Source: Allodiplogaster sudhausi (taxonomy: Eukaryota; Nematoda; Chromadorea; Rhabditida; Diplogasteridae). Taken from it: a stretch of DNA of 64,000 nucleotides. The notes under the pieces are model-generated. The model was not told the DNA's origin. It made no database searches and was given only the letters and a program-made list of their open reading frames with translations. Made by a program: the position numbers and the translations under genes. Shown one piece after another: positions 1 to 10,600 of the stretch (position 1 is its first letter; the number at the start of each line of letters is the position of its first letter). Location: NCBI GenBank assembly GCA_945643635.1, contig CALZFC010000196.1:1-64000 (forward strand), given 5' to 3'.

Positions 1-1763
1 CTTTTTGCAGGTACTCACCATCACCAACCGCGGAATCGACTGCTACGCGATCGCAGCCCGTCAACCTGCTACACAGCATTCGGACGTTCAAGAGATGCCG
101 TAACCAAGCAGCACACAATAATCCAGTAGTTTAAAGAGAAGATCATTAAGTCATCTAACAAATACTATATTTAAGGTCAGCAGTCGCCGATACAGTCGGC
201 GTTTCTGGATGTGTTGAGATGAGGAAGGATACACTCGATGTGCTGATCCCTGCGCTCGATTCCGACCAGTGATGCTGGACGCAAGGATGCGTTGGACAAG
301 TTGTTGGATGAGTTCCCTGTCGAAGGACAGATGAACTTTGCATTCACCGAGAAGACGAGGACCCGCTGTACAGCCGGCCACGTCGTCGATCAACCAGAGA
401 GAACAAACTTGTTGTAAGTTATAATCTTTAGTATAGTATAATGAATCATCAACCAGAAGAGAACAATCTTGATACTATAAGTTTAGTATAATATAATGAA
501 TTAGCAAACATGACTTATTACAGCTCGAAATCAACATGGATTGGCTTCCTGAGGGATACCACAAGGGTTCCCTTGAAGGCATTGTCAAGCAATGTGCGCT
601 GAAACGATACGAGAACTGCAACATCTGCGGTCAAAGGAACACACGCTGATGTTCTCGTTGAGCCGGTAATAGGCATTTGTATACATGAATTTGTTCTAAT
701 ACGCTTTTACTTGCAGGTTGGGACGATACGTGATCGTCGCAATCTCTAGAATGCGAGGAGATGGAAACTACTTCATCGATCAGCTGGACGTCGAAAATGT
801 CAATGCGCGAGACGGTTCTCGCGAACTTGGTGAGTATAATACCTACATTAGTGCAAAATTGTGTATAAATATTCCGAACCACTCTATTAGTTCAATTTAA
901 GATGATTTCTTATAGGTCTGCGACTGCGACACATCGCAGCAGTTGAACACATCACCAATGCAAATGCAAGTGCTGGACACTTCAAGACATGGAAGAGAAG
1001 TACCTCCGCTGGATGGGTCGTCATCGACGACAACCGGATCTCCAAGGCGAGACAGTCACTATCCAAGATGCGTGGATACTCGCTCGTTATCTACGAAAGC
1101 ATCTAGCCTTACTATAGTATACGTTGCTTATAAGCATGTAATTTAGTTTAGTTCTTTATGTATCAAGAGTCTTCACTAGTATAATATTCTTCAATATTAT
1201 AAGCATATCATTTAGTTTTAGTTATTTGTGGATTAAGAATCTTCAATATTTGTTGTTAAGTATAGCTAACTTTGTGTTAACTGTTATTTGAAGTTGTTTC
1301 TATTCTCTTACTTTATCAATAAACTTGTTAAAACTCAACTTCGAAGACATATCCGTATAACAGGATTTCCTACTATGAATTACCTTTTCTAAGGCTAGTA
1401 TAAGTTAGTCTAAAATGAAAAGACTTTTCCAAAGTCTAATAAAACTAAGGAAACCCTTGTTTTCGCCATGCTTCCGTGGGTTTTAGTAGAGATCTTTTCT
1501 TAACGCCTACCGCGTTAATAAAATAACCATCTATTTGGGTTCCGCCCCGGGATTGGATAAGCCGAGAATCACTACCTTACCCTTAGTATAGTGGTGATAA
1601 ACTGAAGTCTAATAAAATCTTCGAAATTCATATCCAAGCCGAGAATCACTACCTTACCCTTAGTATAGTGGTGATAAGCTGAAGTCTAATAAAATCTTCG
1701 AAATTCATTAGTACTATGCCCACGTTGAAATAAAATGACCCATTTAACCCAAATAGGGTTGTG
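1..1763 (+). mobile_element. Partial telomeric Helitron copy, inverted, left edge
   Basis: This stretch is the reverse complement of about 2928-4690, so it is the 3' end of another Rep-helicase gene reading rightward into the centre of a palindrome. It holds the last five exons of the large gene (11-1106), its 3' untranslated region with AATAAA at 1318-1323, and one inverted-repeat arm (1454-1763). The copy continues beyond the left window edge. It has many more small indels than the other copies, clustered in the first 700 bases. Confidence 0.85.
11..1106 (+). pseudogene. Rep-helicase C-terminal USP-like module, partial copy
   Basis: Five exons correspond to exons 35-39 of the complete copies: about 11-136, 178-417, 526-667, 717-828 and 917-1106, ending at TAG 1104-1106. 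The Cys box (GIDCYA) is encoded near 37-54, and the last exon encodes AGHF and WVVIDDN, the putative His and Asp boxes. The final exon keeps the longer form (two extra bases near 945) that gives the USP-like C-terminus, as in copy A and unlike copies B and C. Indels break the frame in exons 35, 36 and 37 (extra c near 57, extra a near 90, missing bases near 103 and 137, several changes at 213-290). The donor of the first intron has lost a G. The gene starts outside the window. Decay or poor consensus at a contig edge are both possible. Confidence 0.8.
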
Positions 1764-1779
1764 TGAGAACCTCTAGACA

Positions 1780-2045
1780 AATCTGTACTTGGAGCCATTT
1801 TTACGCCCTACTATACTAAGTTGGCAAGATGTGAAACCTAGACCCCACTATACTAACTGTATACTTGTAATCTGACTTGTGAACATATCTAGGACTTGTG
1901 AACATATCTAGACCCCCACTATACTAGATGTGTACTTGTCAAATCTGGACTTGTGACCACTTCTGGACAACAACTATATTAATTTGTATACTTGTCAAAT
2001 CTGGGCTTGTAACCATTTCTGGACCACCACTATACTAAATTAACA
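1780..2045 (-). repeat. Degenerate ~56-bp repeats downstream of small gene
   Basis: About five imperfect copies of the family repeat that carries CTTAGTATAGTGG next to GTCCAGATTTG (read on minus). The same repeats follow the small gene in the other cassettes, fill the long introns of the large gene and occupy the right subterminal region of each element. Confidence 0.75.
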
Positions 2046-2064
2046 AATTTATTCGCATGTAACG

Positions 2065-2519
2065 TTATTCAAGAAGAGAAAGGTCAAAGAGTGGCTTCTT
2101 ATAGATCTTCTTCGGCGTAATTTGTCGTTGTCTCTTTCATTGTGAACGCAGCAGAGTGCTAGCCTTTTCTTCTTCTTCCACGGCAATGGCAGATACAACA
2201 GCCGATACCATGTCGTCCACCAGTTGTTTCACTTCCATTTCCAGAACGTCGTCAGGCTTCTCTTCGAAAGGTCCGCTGAGTAGTCGCATGAGCTCTTGAT
2301 CGCACGTTTTGTCGTTGACTTCCTCAACACCCATCTGCACATTGATCGCGCAGAAGTCACCGTTGTTGTGTCATGATTTTCTGGTAGCCTTCAGGTGGGA
2401 GTGTGCTCTAAAAATAGAAATATATTAATATTTTATATAAAGATAAATTTACTAACAGCCAGAGATCCTTCGTCCGAATCGTCACCATTGTTGAAGAGGT
2501 CGACCGATCGCGAAGACAT
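2065..2519 (-). pseudogene. Small two-exon element gene, frameshifted copy
   Basis: Exon 1 is 2457-2519 (ATG at 2519) and exon 2 runs from about 2408 down to the stop at 2065-2067. The product matches the intact copy at 30895-31348 but has an extra base near 2370 and a missing base near 2157, so the frame is broken twice. Function unknown; see the intact copy. Confidence 0.75.
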
Positions 2520-2639
2520 CAGAGAGAGAGAGACGATGCCAATTCTGATGTATTCGATTTCTTAAATACAAATAACTGGCAATTAAACTGGCTATTAAGC
2601 AAGCTTTCAAACTGATTGTTAAATAGGATAGCATGCAGG

Positions 2640-2925
2640 GGTATATAAGGACCGAGCTTAGCTATAGCTTAGCTCAACTATAAGCCTAGCTTAGTTCAAT
2701 ATAACCCTAGCTTAGGCTACATGTTACCCCTAGCTTAGGCTAGGTGTTACCCCTAGCTTAGGCTCGGTATTAACCCTAGCTAGGTGTACCCCTAGCTTAA
2801 GGTCAGTGTTAACCGTTAGCTAGGTGTGACCCCTAGCTTAGGTGGATTGAACACTTCTAGGGTACTTAACGCTTAGCAGTAGGCCACACTACTCTTAGTA
2901 CTAAAACCCCCATCGAACACAACCC
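2640..2925 (-). promoter_or_regulatory. Upstream region of small gene with CTAGCTTAGG repeats
   Basis: Read on minus, this is the 5' flank of the small gene: a TATA-like TATATA near 2640-2650 preceded by about eight degenerate ~25-bp units containing AAGCTAGGGGT. The same block lies at 15640-15900 and 30515-30770, and it resembles the 22-bp minisatellite at 44700-46330. A promoter role is inferred from position and the TATA-like box. Confidence 0.5.
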
Positions 2926-3228
2926 TATTTGGGTTAAATGGGTCATTTTATTTCAACGTGGGCATAGTACTAATGAATTTCGAAGATTTTATTAGACTTC
3001 AGCTTATCACCACTATACTAAGGGTAAGGTAGTGATTCTCGGCTTGGATATGAATTTCGAAGATTTTATTAGACTTCAGTTTATCACCACTATACTAAGG
3101 GTAAGGTAGTGATTCTCGGCTTATCCAATCCCGGGGCGGAACCCAAATAGATGGTTATTTTATTAACGCGGTATGGCGTTAAGAAAAGATCTCTACTAAA
3201 ACCCACGGAAGCATGGCGAAAACAAGGG

Positions 3229-3575
3229 TTTCCCTTAGTTTTATTAGACTTTGGAAAAGTCTTTTCATTTTTAGACTAACTTATACTAGCCTTAGAAAGG
3301 TAATTCATAGTAGGAAATCCTGTTATACGGATATGTCTTCGAAGTTGAGTTTTTAACAAGTTTATTGATAAAGTAAGAGAATAGAAACAACTTCAAATAA
3401 CAGTTAAACACAAAGTTAGCTATACTTAACAACAAATATTGAAGATTCTTAATCCACAAATAACTTAAACTAAATGAATGCTTATAATATTGAAGAATAT
3501 TATACTAGTGAGACTCTTGATACATAAAGAACTAAACTAAATTACATGCTTATAAGCACGTATACTATAGTAAGG
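3229..3575 (-). other. 3' untranslated region of Rep-helicase copy A
   Basis: AT-rich, non-coding. A canonical AATAAA (minus strand, 3361-3366) lies about 210 bases past the stop codon. The flank next to the cassette arm ends in TTAGTTTTATTAGAC, a sequence also present in the non-autonomous element near 45430. Confidence 0.6.
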
Positions 3576-4675
3576 CTAGATGCTTTCGTAGATAACGAGC
3601 GAGTATCCACGCATCTTGGATAGTGACTGTCTCGCCTTGGAGATCCGGTTGTCGTCGATGACGACCCATCCAGCGGAGGTACTTCTCTTCCATGTCTTGA
3701 AGTGTCCAGCACTTGCATTTGCATTGGTGATGTGTTCAACTGCTGCGATGTGTCGCAGTCGCAGACCTATAAGAAATCATCTTAAATTGAACTAATAGAG
3801 TGGTTCGGAATATTTATACACAATTTTGCACTAATGTAGGTATTATACTCACCAAGTTCGCGAGAACCGTCTCGCGCATTGACATTTTCGACGTCCAGCT
3901 GATCGATGAAGTAGTTTCCATCTCCTCGCATTCTAGAGATTGCGACGATCACGTATCGTCCAACCTGCAAGTAAAAGCGTATTAGAACAAATTCATGTAT
4001 ACAAATGCTATTACCGGCTCAACGAGAACATCAGCGTGTTCGTTCCTTTGACCGCAGATGTTGCAGTTCTCGTATCGTTTCAGCGCACATTGCTTGACAA
4101 TGCCTTCAAGGGAACCCTTGTGGTATCCCTCAGGAAGCCAATCCATGTTGATTTCGAGCTGTAATAAGTCATGTTTGCTAATTCATTATATTATACTAAA
4201 CTATAGTATCAAGATTGTTCTCTTCTGGTTGATGATTCATTATACTATACTAAAGATTATAACTTACAACAAGTTTGTTCTCTTCTGGTTGATCGACGAC
4301 GTGGCCGGCTGTACAGCGGGTCCTCGTCTTCTCGGTGAATGCAAAGTTCATCTGTCCTTCGACAGGGAACTCATCCAACAACTTGTCCAACGCATCCCTT
4401 GCGTCCAGCATCACTGGTCGGAATCCGAGCGCAGGGATCAGCACATCGAGTGTATCCTTCCTCCTCTCCAACACATCCAGAAACGCCGACTGTATCGGCG
4501 ACTGCTGACCTTAAATATAGTTATTTGTTAGATGACTTAATGATCTTCTCTTTAAACTACCTGGATTATTGTGTGCTGCTTGGATTACGGCATCTCTGAA
4601 CGTCCGAATGCTGTGTAGCAGGTTGACGGCTGCGATCGCGTAGCAGTCGATTCCGCGGTTGGTGATGGTGAGTAC
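3576..4675 (-). other. USP (peptidase C19)-like domain, copy A
   Basis: Exons 35-39, residues about 2128-2394 in the intact numbering. In order: Cys box ITNRGIDCYAIAAVNLL (Cys 2138); a QDA-like stretch LDARDALDKLLDEF; a zinc-ribbon-like RCTAGH followed one exon later by CNIC; a beta-rich VGRYVIVAISR resembling the LxIxLKRF strand of USPs; a His box ASAGHF (His 2353); then GWVVIDDN (Asp 2369/2370) and a terminal GYSLVIYE. This order and spacing match ubiquitin-specific proteases, whose enzymes cleave ubiquitin from proteins. About 265 residues is short but workable for a minimal USP. This copy reads intact through all five exons. Active-site identity is inference from pattern; an OTU assignment was considered and rejected. 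Confidence 0.72.
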
Positions 4676-7600
4676 CTGCAAAAAGTTGGAATTTGAATAG
4701 GTGATTTAGATCATTGTAAAACTACCTCATCTTCGGGCTCGTCATTTCCCCGTCTTCTTGTCATCTTTTGCAGTGCTGCAGGTTCAGTTGGCACAGAGTC
4801 GTGATCCCCGCTTCGCCTTGTCTTCTTTGGGGGATGATTGTCGATGGGGTCCTCGAGAGATACAGCGTCGATTCCCCTGGCGACGCGTCTCAACTTGGCC
4901 GAGCTTGATCTGCGCTTGCCCGAGGTCGGAGTTCTCCCTGATCTTGCTTCTTCGACATCTTCCTTGTCCTGGGGTGCCCGGCGCAGCTTCTTCGGCATGT
5001 CGAATTCTGGCAATCCGATTCGTCTTCTGAGCTCGTTGTATTTGATGAGCGCCTCCTTGCTACACTTCATCTTCTCAGGGTGGAACTCGACGAGGTGGAG
5101 TGTGTCCAATGTGCGGACTCGCGAGAATGCCACAAATCCGGACGCATTGGCAAAGAAGTGTTTCGTGGAAACGATCGCCGCGTCGAGAGTGAGGCCCTGC
5201 ATATTATACATTGATTGCATTGAATTCACATTATACTAATGCGTTGAACTTAATCTCGTACATGTTTGTACTAAAGGACATTATACTAAGACGTTATTTA
5301 GATAATGTACTACCAACCTGAGCCTTATGCACCGTCGCACCGAAAGCCATTGCGACAGGGAACTGTCTCCTGCAGATCTGCTCCTCATTCTTGTCGACGT
5401 TGAAGGTTGCGCTGATCTAAATCATCAACATGAGTTATTTATTAAACCTGACGTTCGCATTTACCTTTTGAATGATGTGCTCGCCGGGCACGCCGTCAAC
5501 TTCAATACGGAGCGCAACGATGTCGCCAGAGTTGTTCTCCCGGACGATCTCCTTCAGTACTCCGAGTGCGCCGTTGACCAGTCCTTTCGAGGGTTCGATA
5601 TTCCGGCGAATCATGATGCGTCCTGTAAATTGAGAAGATGATATACTAATTTAACCACCTTTTGCCATGTTAGCTTCATACCTCTTTCGGCAAGAATAAG
5701 TCTCTTCTCCAGTCCTGCGGCTTGGTTCTCCTTATGTTCCTTCTCGGCATCAGTGGAAGGATCGTCATGATTTCGTCGTCTCGAAGAGCCTGGGGCACGT
5801 CCAATGTCGAACTCGGCCTCTTGGTAGATTCGTGATCGGGCTCGGCGTTCGCCCTTGTCTCCGCCTTAAAAAAGAAAAGCTATACTAAGCATATTTAACG
5901 TTACTAGTGCTCACCCCTCTTGCGACTCTGCACGAAGCTGTCTTCTGCAACACGACCGTAAGGTCAAGGTCCAGGCGTCGAATGACACTCTCATTGAAGG
6001 ACTTCACTTCTTCGTTGGTTGGGAAGAGAGCCATCGGTGTTCGTTTGCCCTCGTTCATCAGCTCGACGTAGAAGCGAGAAGCCGCCTCCATGCCGCTCTC
6101 TCTGCCGTTGCGTGGAATGACACGCGTCGCGAGTTTCTGCAAATGTGATTCCTCACTCTGTGGTTATGTTAAATCAAGACTACCTCAATGTCATCATCGG
6201 TCAAGGCCTGCACACGCAACCTTTGGAGCATTTCTCCAAACTCTATGTCGCCGCTTTGCCGCATGTTCTCGGACAGCTCTGCGTATTCGAATCGGTCGAA
6301 CATGTTCAGCTCTGGCACCATCGACCCGAAGAGACGATTCATCTACAAGAATGATTTCTTGTAGATAAGGACAATATACTAAGGCGTTGAATTTCATCTT
6401 ATACTAAGTCTTAGTACGAAAGGACATTATACTAGGGCGTTGAACTTAATCCTATACTAAGTCTTTGTACTACAGCTCGTTTGTTGTACTCACCTCTTCT
6501 TGCGTGAGAGGCTTGTAGATTGGCATAGATCTAACAGGTGGAAGTTGAAGCAAATCCCCGAAGAGAAGAAGGGAGACTCCACCGAACAGCTTGTTGTTCG
6601 ACTTGATTTCTTGCAGTCGGAGGTGAATCTTCTAAGGACCGCCGCGCCGATCATGCTGAGCTCGTCGACGATAATCAGGCGGACGTTGCGGAACTGAAGT
6701 GAGACATGATTTTCGAAGGAATATTGTAATTGGTATATGCGTTATGTAGGTTTTAGTACCTGGATACGAAGATCGTTCAGGCGCTGTGCGCGCAAAGGCC
6801 TCATCGCAGAGTCCTTGCCATGTTGAACTTCGATGCCAAGGAGTGAGTGGAGTGTCGATCCTCTGATCTGGACGGCTGCTATTCCAGTGGGTGCAGCAAG
6901 CAAAACGGCCGGAGAGAGTGTTCGGTTTTCGGGTTCCGTGTAATCAAGAGTGAGACGGTCGGCGATGGCGTTGATGACAAAGCTTTTTCCGCATCCGGCC
7001 GTACCAATCACAACTTTCAGAAGGGGCTCGTGACTGAGCTGCATTAGCTGCTCTCGCACCTCGGCAGCGCTCAGTGACTTGTCTGCGTGGATTCTCTTGA
7101 CTTCTTCTCGGTAGGCGTTCTGTAATATAGAGATGTGGTGAGTAAGTACAAATTGTCTACGGTATACCTCAGCTTCGACGTGCTTGATAATTTCCTCAAA
7201 GAGTGCACGCTGCCCTTCATTCATTCCCGAGACGTTGGCTTGGAGTGTCTCCGGGTCGACGTCACGGTCGAATACTTCAATTGCGCCTTCTTCTCCGTCT
7301 TCGTCGATCAAGAGCGCGTCACAGATAGCTTTCCTCGCCTTTCGCTTCTCGGTTGTCTCCTTGTCCTGCGCCATGAGTGCCTCCTGGTGCTTCCTAAAAT
7401 TGAACATTTAGCTTAAATCTATACTAAATGTATATTTAGCTTAACTCTATACTAAATGTATATTTAGCTTACATTTAGAATAAATGCATATTTAGCTTAA
7501 ATCTATACTAAATGTACTAACACAATGAGCCCGATATCCGTCGCGGCGTCCGGTGCAGAGCTCTTGAGCTGCTCGATATAAGCAAGCCACACCTCTTCGT

Positions 7601-10600
7601 ACGTCTGGGTGTCCGTGATGATGGCGTCCTCATCCCTAGGGAAATAGAAGATTCGTTCACGTCTCCCCTAGCAGTCTCTTACCTCCACGGAATGAAGAGC
7701 ATGCAGAGTCGGCGGTAATAGTCTTCCCTCGACTCTTCGTTCGACGGCTCGAGATGCGGCCAAAAGAGACGAGGCACCAATGGACGGCCAAGCAGATTGT
7801 GCGCCTTCTTACTGAGTGGCTCTTCCATGGGAAAACCGTTGATTGACTGCCAATGTGACAGAAGAAGGGAGAATCCACGCAATTGATGTGGAAGTGGGAT
7901 GCGAAAGGATTCTTCGATTTCGGTACATGTCCGACTCCACAGGCGTCGTCTGCATTCTCCTCGCCGTCATCGTCATCCGCGTCTTGGTTCCTCTTCTAAA
8001 AATATACACATTGCGTCAAATACTCTATACTAAAGTACTACTATAATGCAATGTAGTCATGTTCTTTGTGTAAATACGTATTGGAATACTAACCTTAATC
8101 TTCTCCAAGTCTTTGTTCTCGAAATGGCTCATGATGTTGAAGAGAGAAAACTTCTCTAGCTTCTTGGAACGACAAGGGTAATAGTTGTCGATTGCGTTTG
8201 TCCTTGTACGCTTGCGCATCCGGGTTGTGTACCTTCTCCTTCTGCAATTGTATTAGAATTATGTTTAATGTCTGTACTATACTATCACGTGTATGTACCT
8301 CAATCTCGGCACGTGGCTTGAGCATCCGATCCCGCTTCTGCGGGTCGTTCGTGTTGATGAAGACGTGGTTGGAGTCGAAGGAGTAAAGGTCGTGCCCGTT
8401 GATCATGTCGATGACTTCGAGAAGACCCGAATGCCTATTCTTCAGCAGGTCATGGAGAGCACGGTATCCCTTCAAATATTATTGGTAAAACATGTGATTG
8501 TACTACATTTATTTTACAAACCTCCTGGGTGTTGTTGGCCTCCTTCAACAAGGTAGCTGCCTCCGTCAACTCCTTGCTCTTCTCGTTCTTCGTGGTGTAG
8601 CCGCTAATATACTGCACTACCTCACCAGATCCCGACCAAACGTATTGCACGTCTGTGTTCGCGGCCCAAACCATCGTCAGCACCGGGCAGTAGTCGTTGA
8701 CCCATATTTCGTTGCTCTGAATTTGTAATGCGTTTGTTAAGGATGATTTATCCTAACGCAATTCTGACCTTTCGCTGGAGATAGTAGGGCTTGTTTCTTG
8801 AATCCCCTACACCCGCGAGTCGATCTAGCTCGGTGTTCTCGGAACTTCTTGGTAGAACCGGTCTCGGGAACTCGAAACGACACTTGTGTCTATCCTACAA
8901 AGAGGACTTTTACATATTTCTGGATCCAACTATACTAAGTTCGCAACATGACAAATTTGAACTTTTGAGCATAACTGGTACACCCACTATACTAAGATGG
9001 TAAAATCGAAATCTGGACTTGTGACAAATTCTGTACCCCACTATACTAAGTTGGCAACCCATTATTTAAGTCTAATTTTTTGAGCCAGCTATACTAACCT
9101 TGCTTCCTTTGACTTTGATTTTCTTGAGACACGTTTGGCTGTGATTCTGCCAATGAAGCTGGTGCTTCTGGATGATGTCGTAGAGCTGCGGCTCCGTATT
9201 CTTGTCAGGCATGCGCGCCGTAACGTGTTTGTCGATGAATGCAAGCTTCTGAAATTATAGAAAGTTAATCTTGTACTTTTTTTGTACTAAAGGGCATTAT
9301 ACTAAGGCATTATACTAAGAAACTACAGTGATTTATTAAAGCCCACGACAATATTACCTCTGCACTCGGCGAATCTGCACTTGGGGCATCCTTGGCCCAT
9401 AGGACAATGTGGGCGTGCTGAGTTCCACGATGCTGGTACTCAATTCTGATGAAGTGGTGAATGATCTCGCCAAAAGGTCCATTCTTGTCCAGGATCAGGC
9501 GATGGAAGATGGTTCTGAGCCTTCGCTGGAAGATTCGGGCAAAGAAGTACGGATCCTTGCAAATGTAGGCATCGAAGATGTTCGCCTCGGTGACATCGTC
9601 TCCGTAGATCTGAAATGTCGATGGTTGTTTGATGTATATAGGCTATACTATAACGAACCTTTCTGTAGACCTCAAGCACTTCGGGCCATGTGGCCGGGTT
9701 GAGTGTGACGAACCAGGTCATAGGACCAAAGATGGCGACATGTGCTCGAAGCTCCTTTCGAATATCATCCCAGTACGCAACTTGCCCACGCATGGTACGA
9801 GCCGAGAGATGCATCGATCCCTAGAAGTACTTGCATCTGTGTTAAGTATTTCTACTAATGATATCTTACAAGTTGACTTTATACTAATTCATTGCACTAA
9901 TGAACTAAGTCATCAATGTTAATTTTACCTCTGCGGATCCGTCCCTGATCGATTCATCGAATGCTGCTGCCTTCAGTTGACCTCGATTCATTCTTGCCTA
10001 AAGCATTGTTTGTTAACCTATATATCTTAGTATTGTGAACCTAATTAAAACTATACTAGCCTGCAATCCAAGTGCGCTGGTCAATTCCTTTTGCTCGATC
10101 AGACCATGGAAGTAGGAGAGCGCTTGCGGATCCCTGGCGATCCTGCGGTCCGTGCAGGCGAGCCACCAACGGACCATCATTTTAAGCTTGATCTTCTTTC
10201 TTCTGGGTGCATGGGCGCCGAACTTGCCAGTTGGCCAGTGCCAGGGGAAACACATGCACTCCAGGTGCTCCTCATCCACGCTCATTGGCTCGTACGGGTT
10301 CTAAATGAATATTATGTCATTACGTATTTGTCAAGTTATAATTCTTCAAACCTTCTGCAAGAGATACTGCTCGAACGCCGTTCCCGCTGGTAGTTGTCCG
10401 TGCATTGGTCGCACAACTTGCTGCTGTAGGTCGGCGTGCTGCAGAATGGTCCTCGAGTTCTCGTCAGTGGCGATCAGGTCAGCGAGTGGTCGTTCGTGCG
10501 CTCTTCCTCTGGCGTCTTTCATGAAGATGACGGAGCTGTTGGAGAAACAGAACGCTTCATTGATGGTGATCTGAAAAGAAAATATATACTAAGTATTCAG

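Larger units (their letters stand above)
1454..3228. repeat. Inverted-repeat cassette with small gene, flipped orientation
   Basis: Arms of about 300-310 bp at 1454-1763 and 2928-3228 are inverted copies of each other. Each arm begins CCCTTGTTTTCGCC at its outer end and ends AAATAGGGTTGTG at its inner end. Within each arm there is a tandem duplication of a ~70-bp segment carrying the CCTTAGTATAGTGGTGATAA motif. The middle carries the small two-exon gene on the minus strand, whereas the two other cassettes (15311-17072 and 30184-31944) carry it on plus. The unique flanks of the small gene are swapped too, so the whole inner segment is flipped. Confidence 0.85.
5040..7393 (-). other. PIF1-family helicase domain, copy A
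   Basis: Exons 26-34. NEGQRALFEEI begins the domain, then Walker A GTAGCGKS (residues 1548-1555), AAPTGIAA, Walker B LIIVDELSM (DE 1639-1640), GDLLQLPPV (1675-1683), ELSENMRQ, GLVNGALG, the HKAQGLTLD motif and the arginine-bearing FVAFSRVR (1991-1998). All SF1B/PIF1 motifs are present in order, so the helicase would unwind DNA 5'-3' during rolling-circle strand displacement. It is followed by a linker of about 110 residues with basic clusters (PKKLRRAP, GKRRSSSAKLRR, PPKKTRR) that look like nuclear localisation signals. Confidence 0.93.

Noticed and set aside
718..900. GDGNYF as an OTU protease motif
   Set aside because: It lacks the Cys (GDGNC) and lies in the region matching the USP central strand; the neighbouring Cys and His boxes fit C19 instead.
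9409..9702. Plus-strand open frames across the Rep-helicase region
   Set aside because: They are shadows of minus-strand exons; the HUH and PIF1 motifs and splice signals are all on minus.
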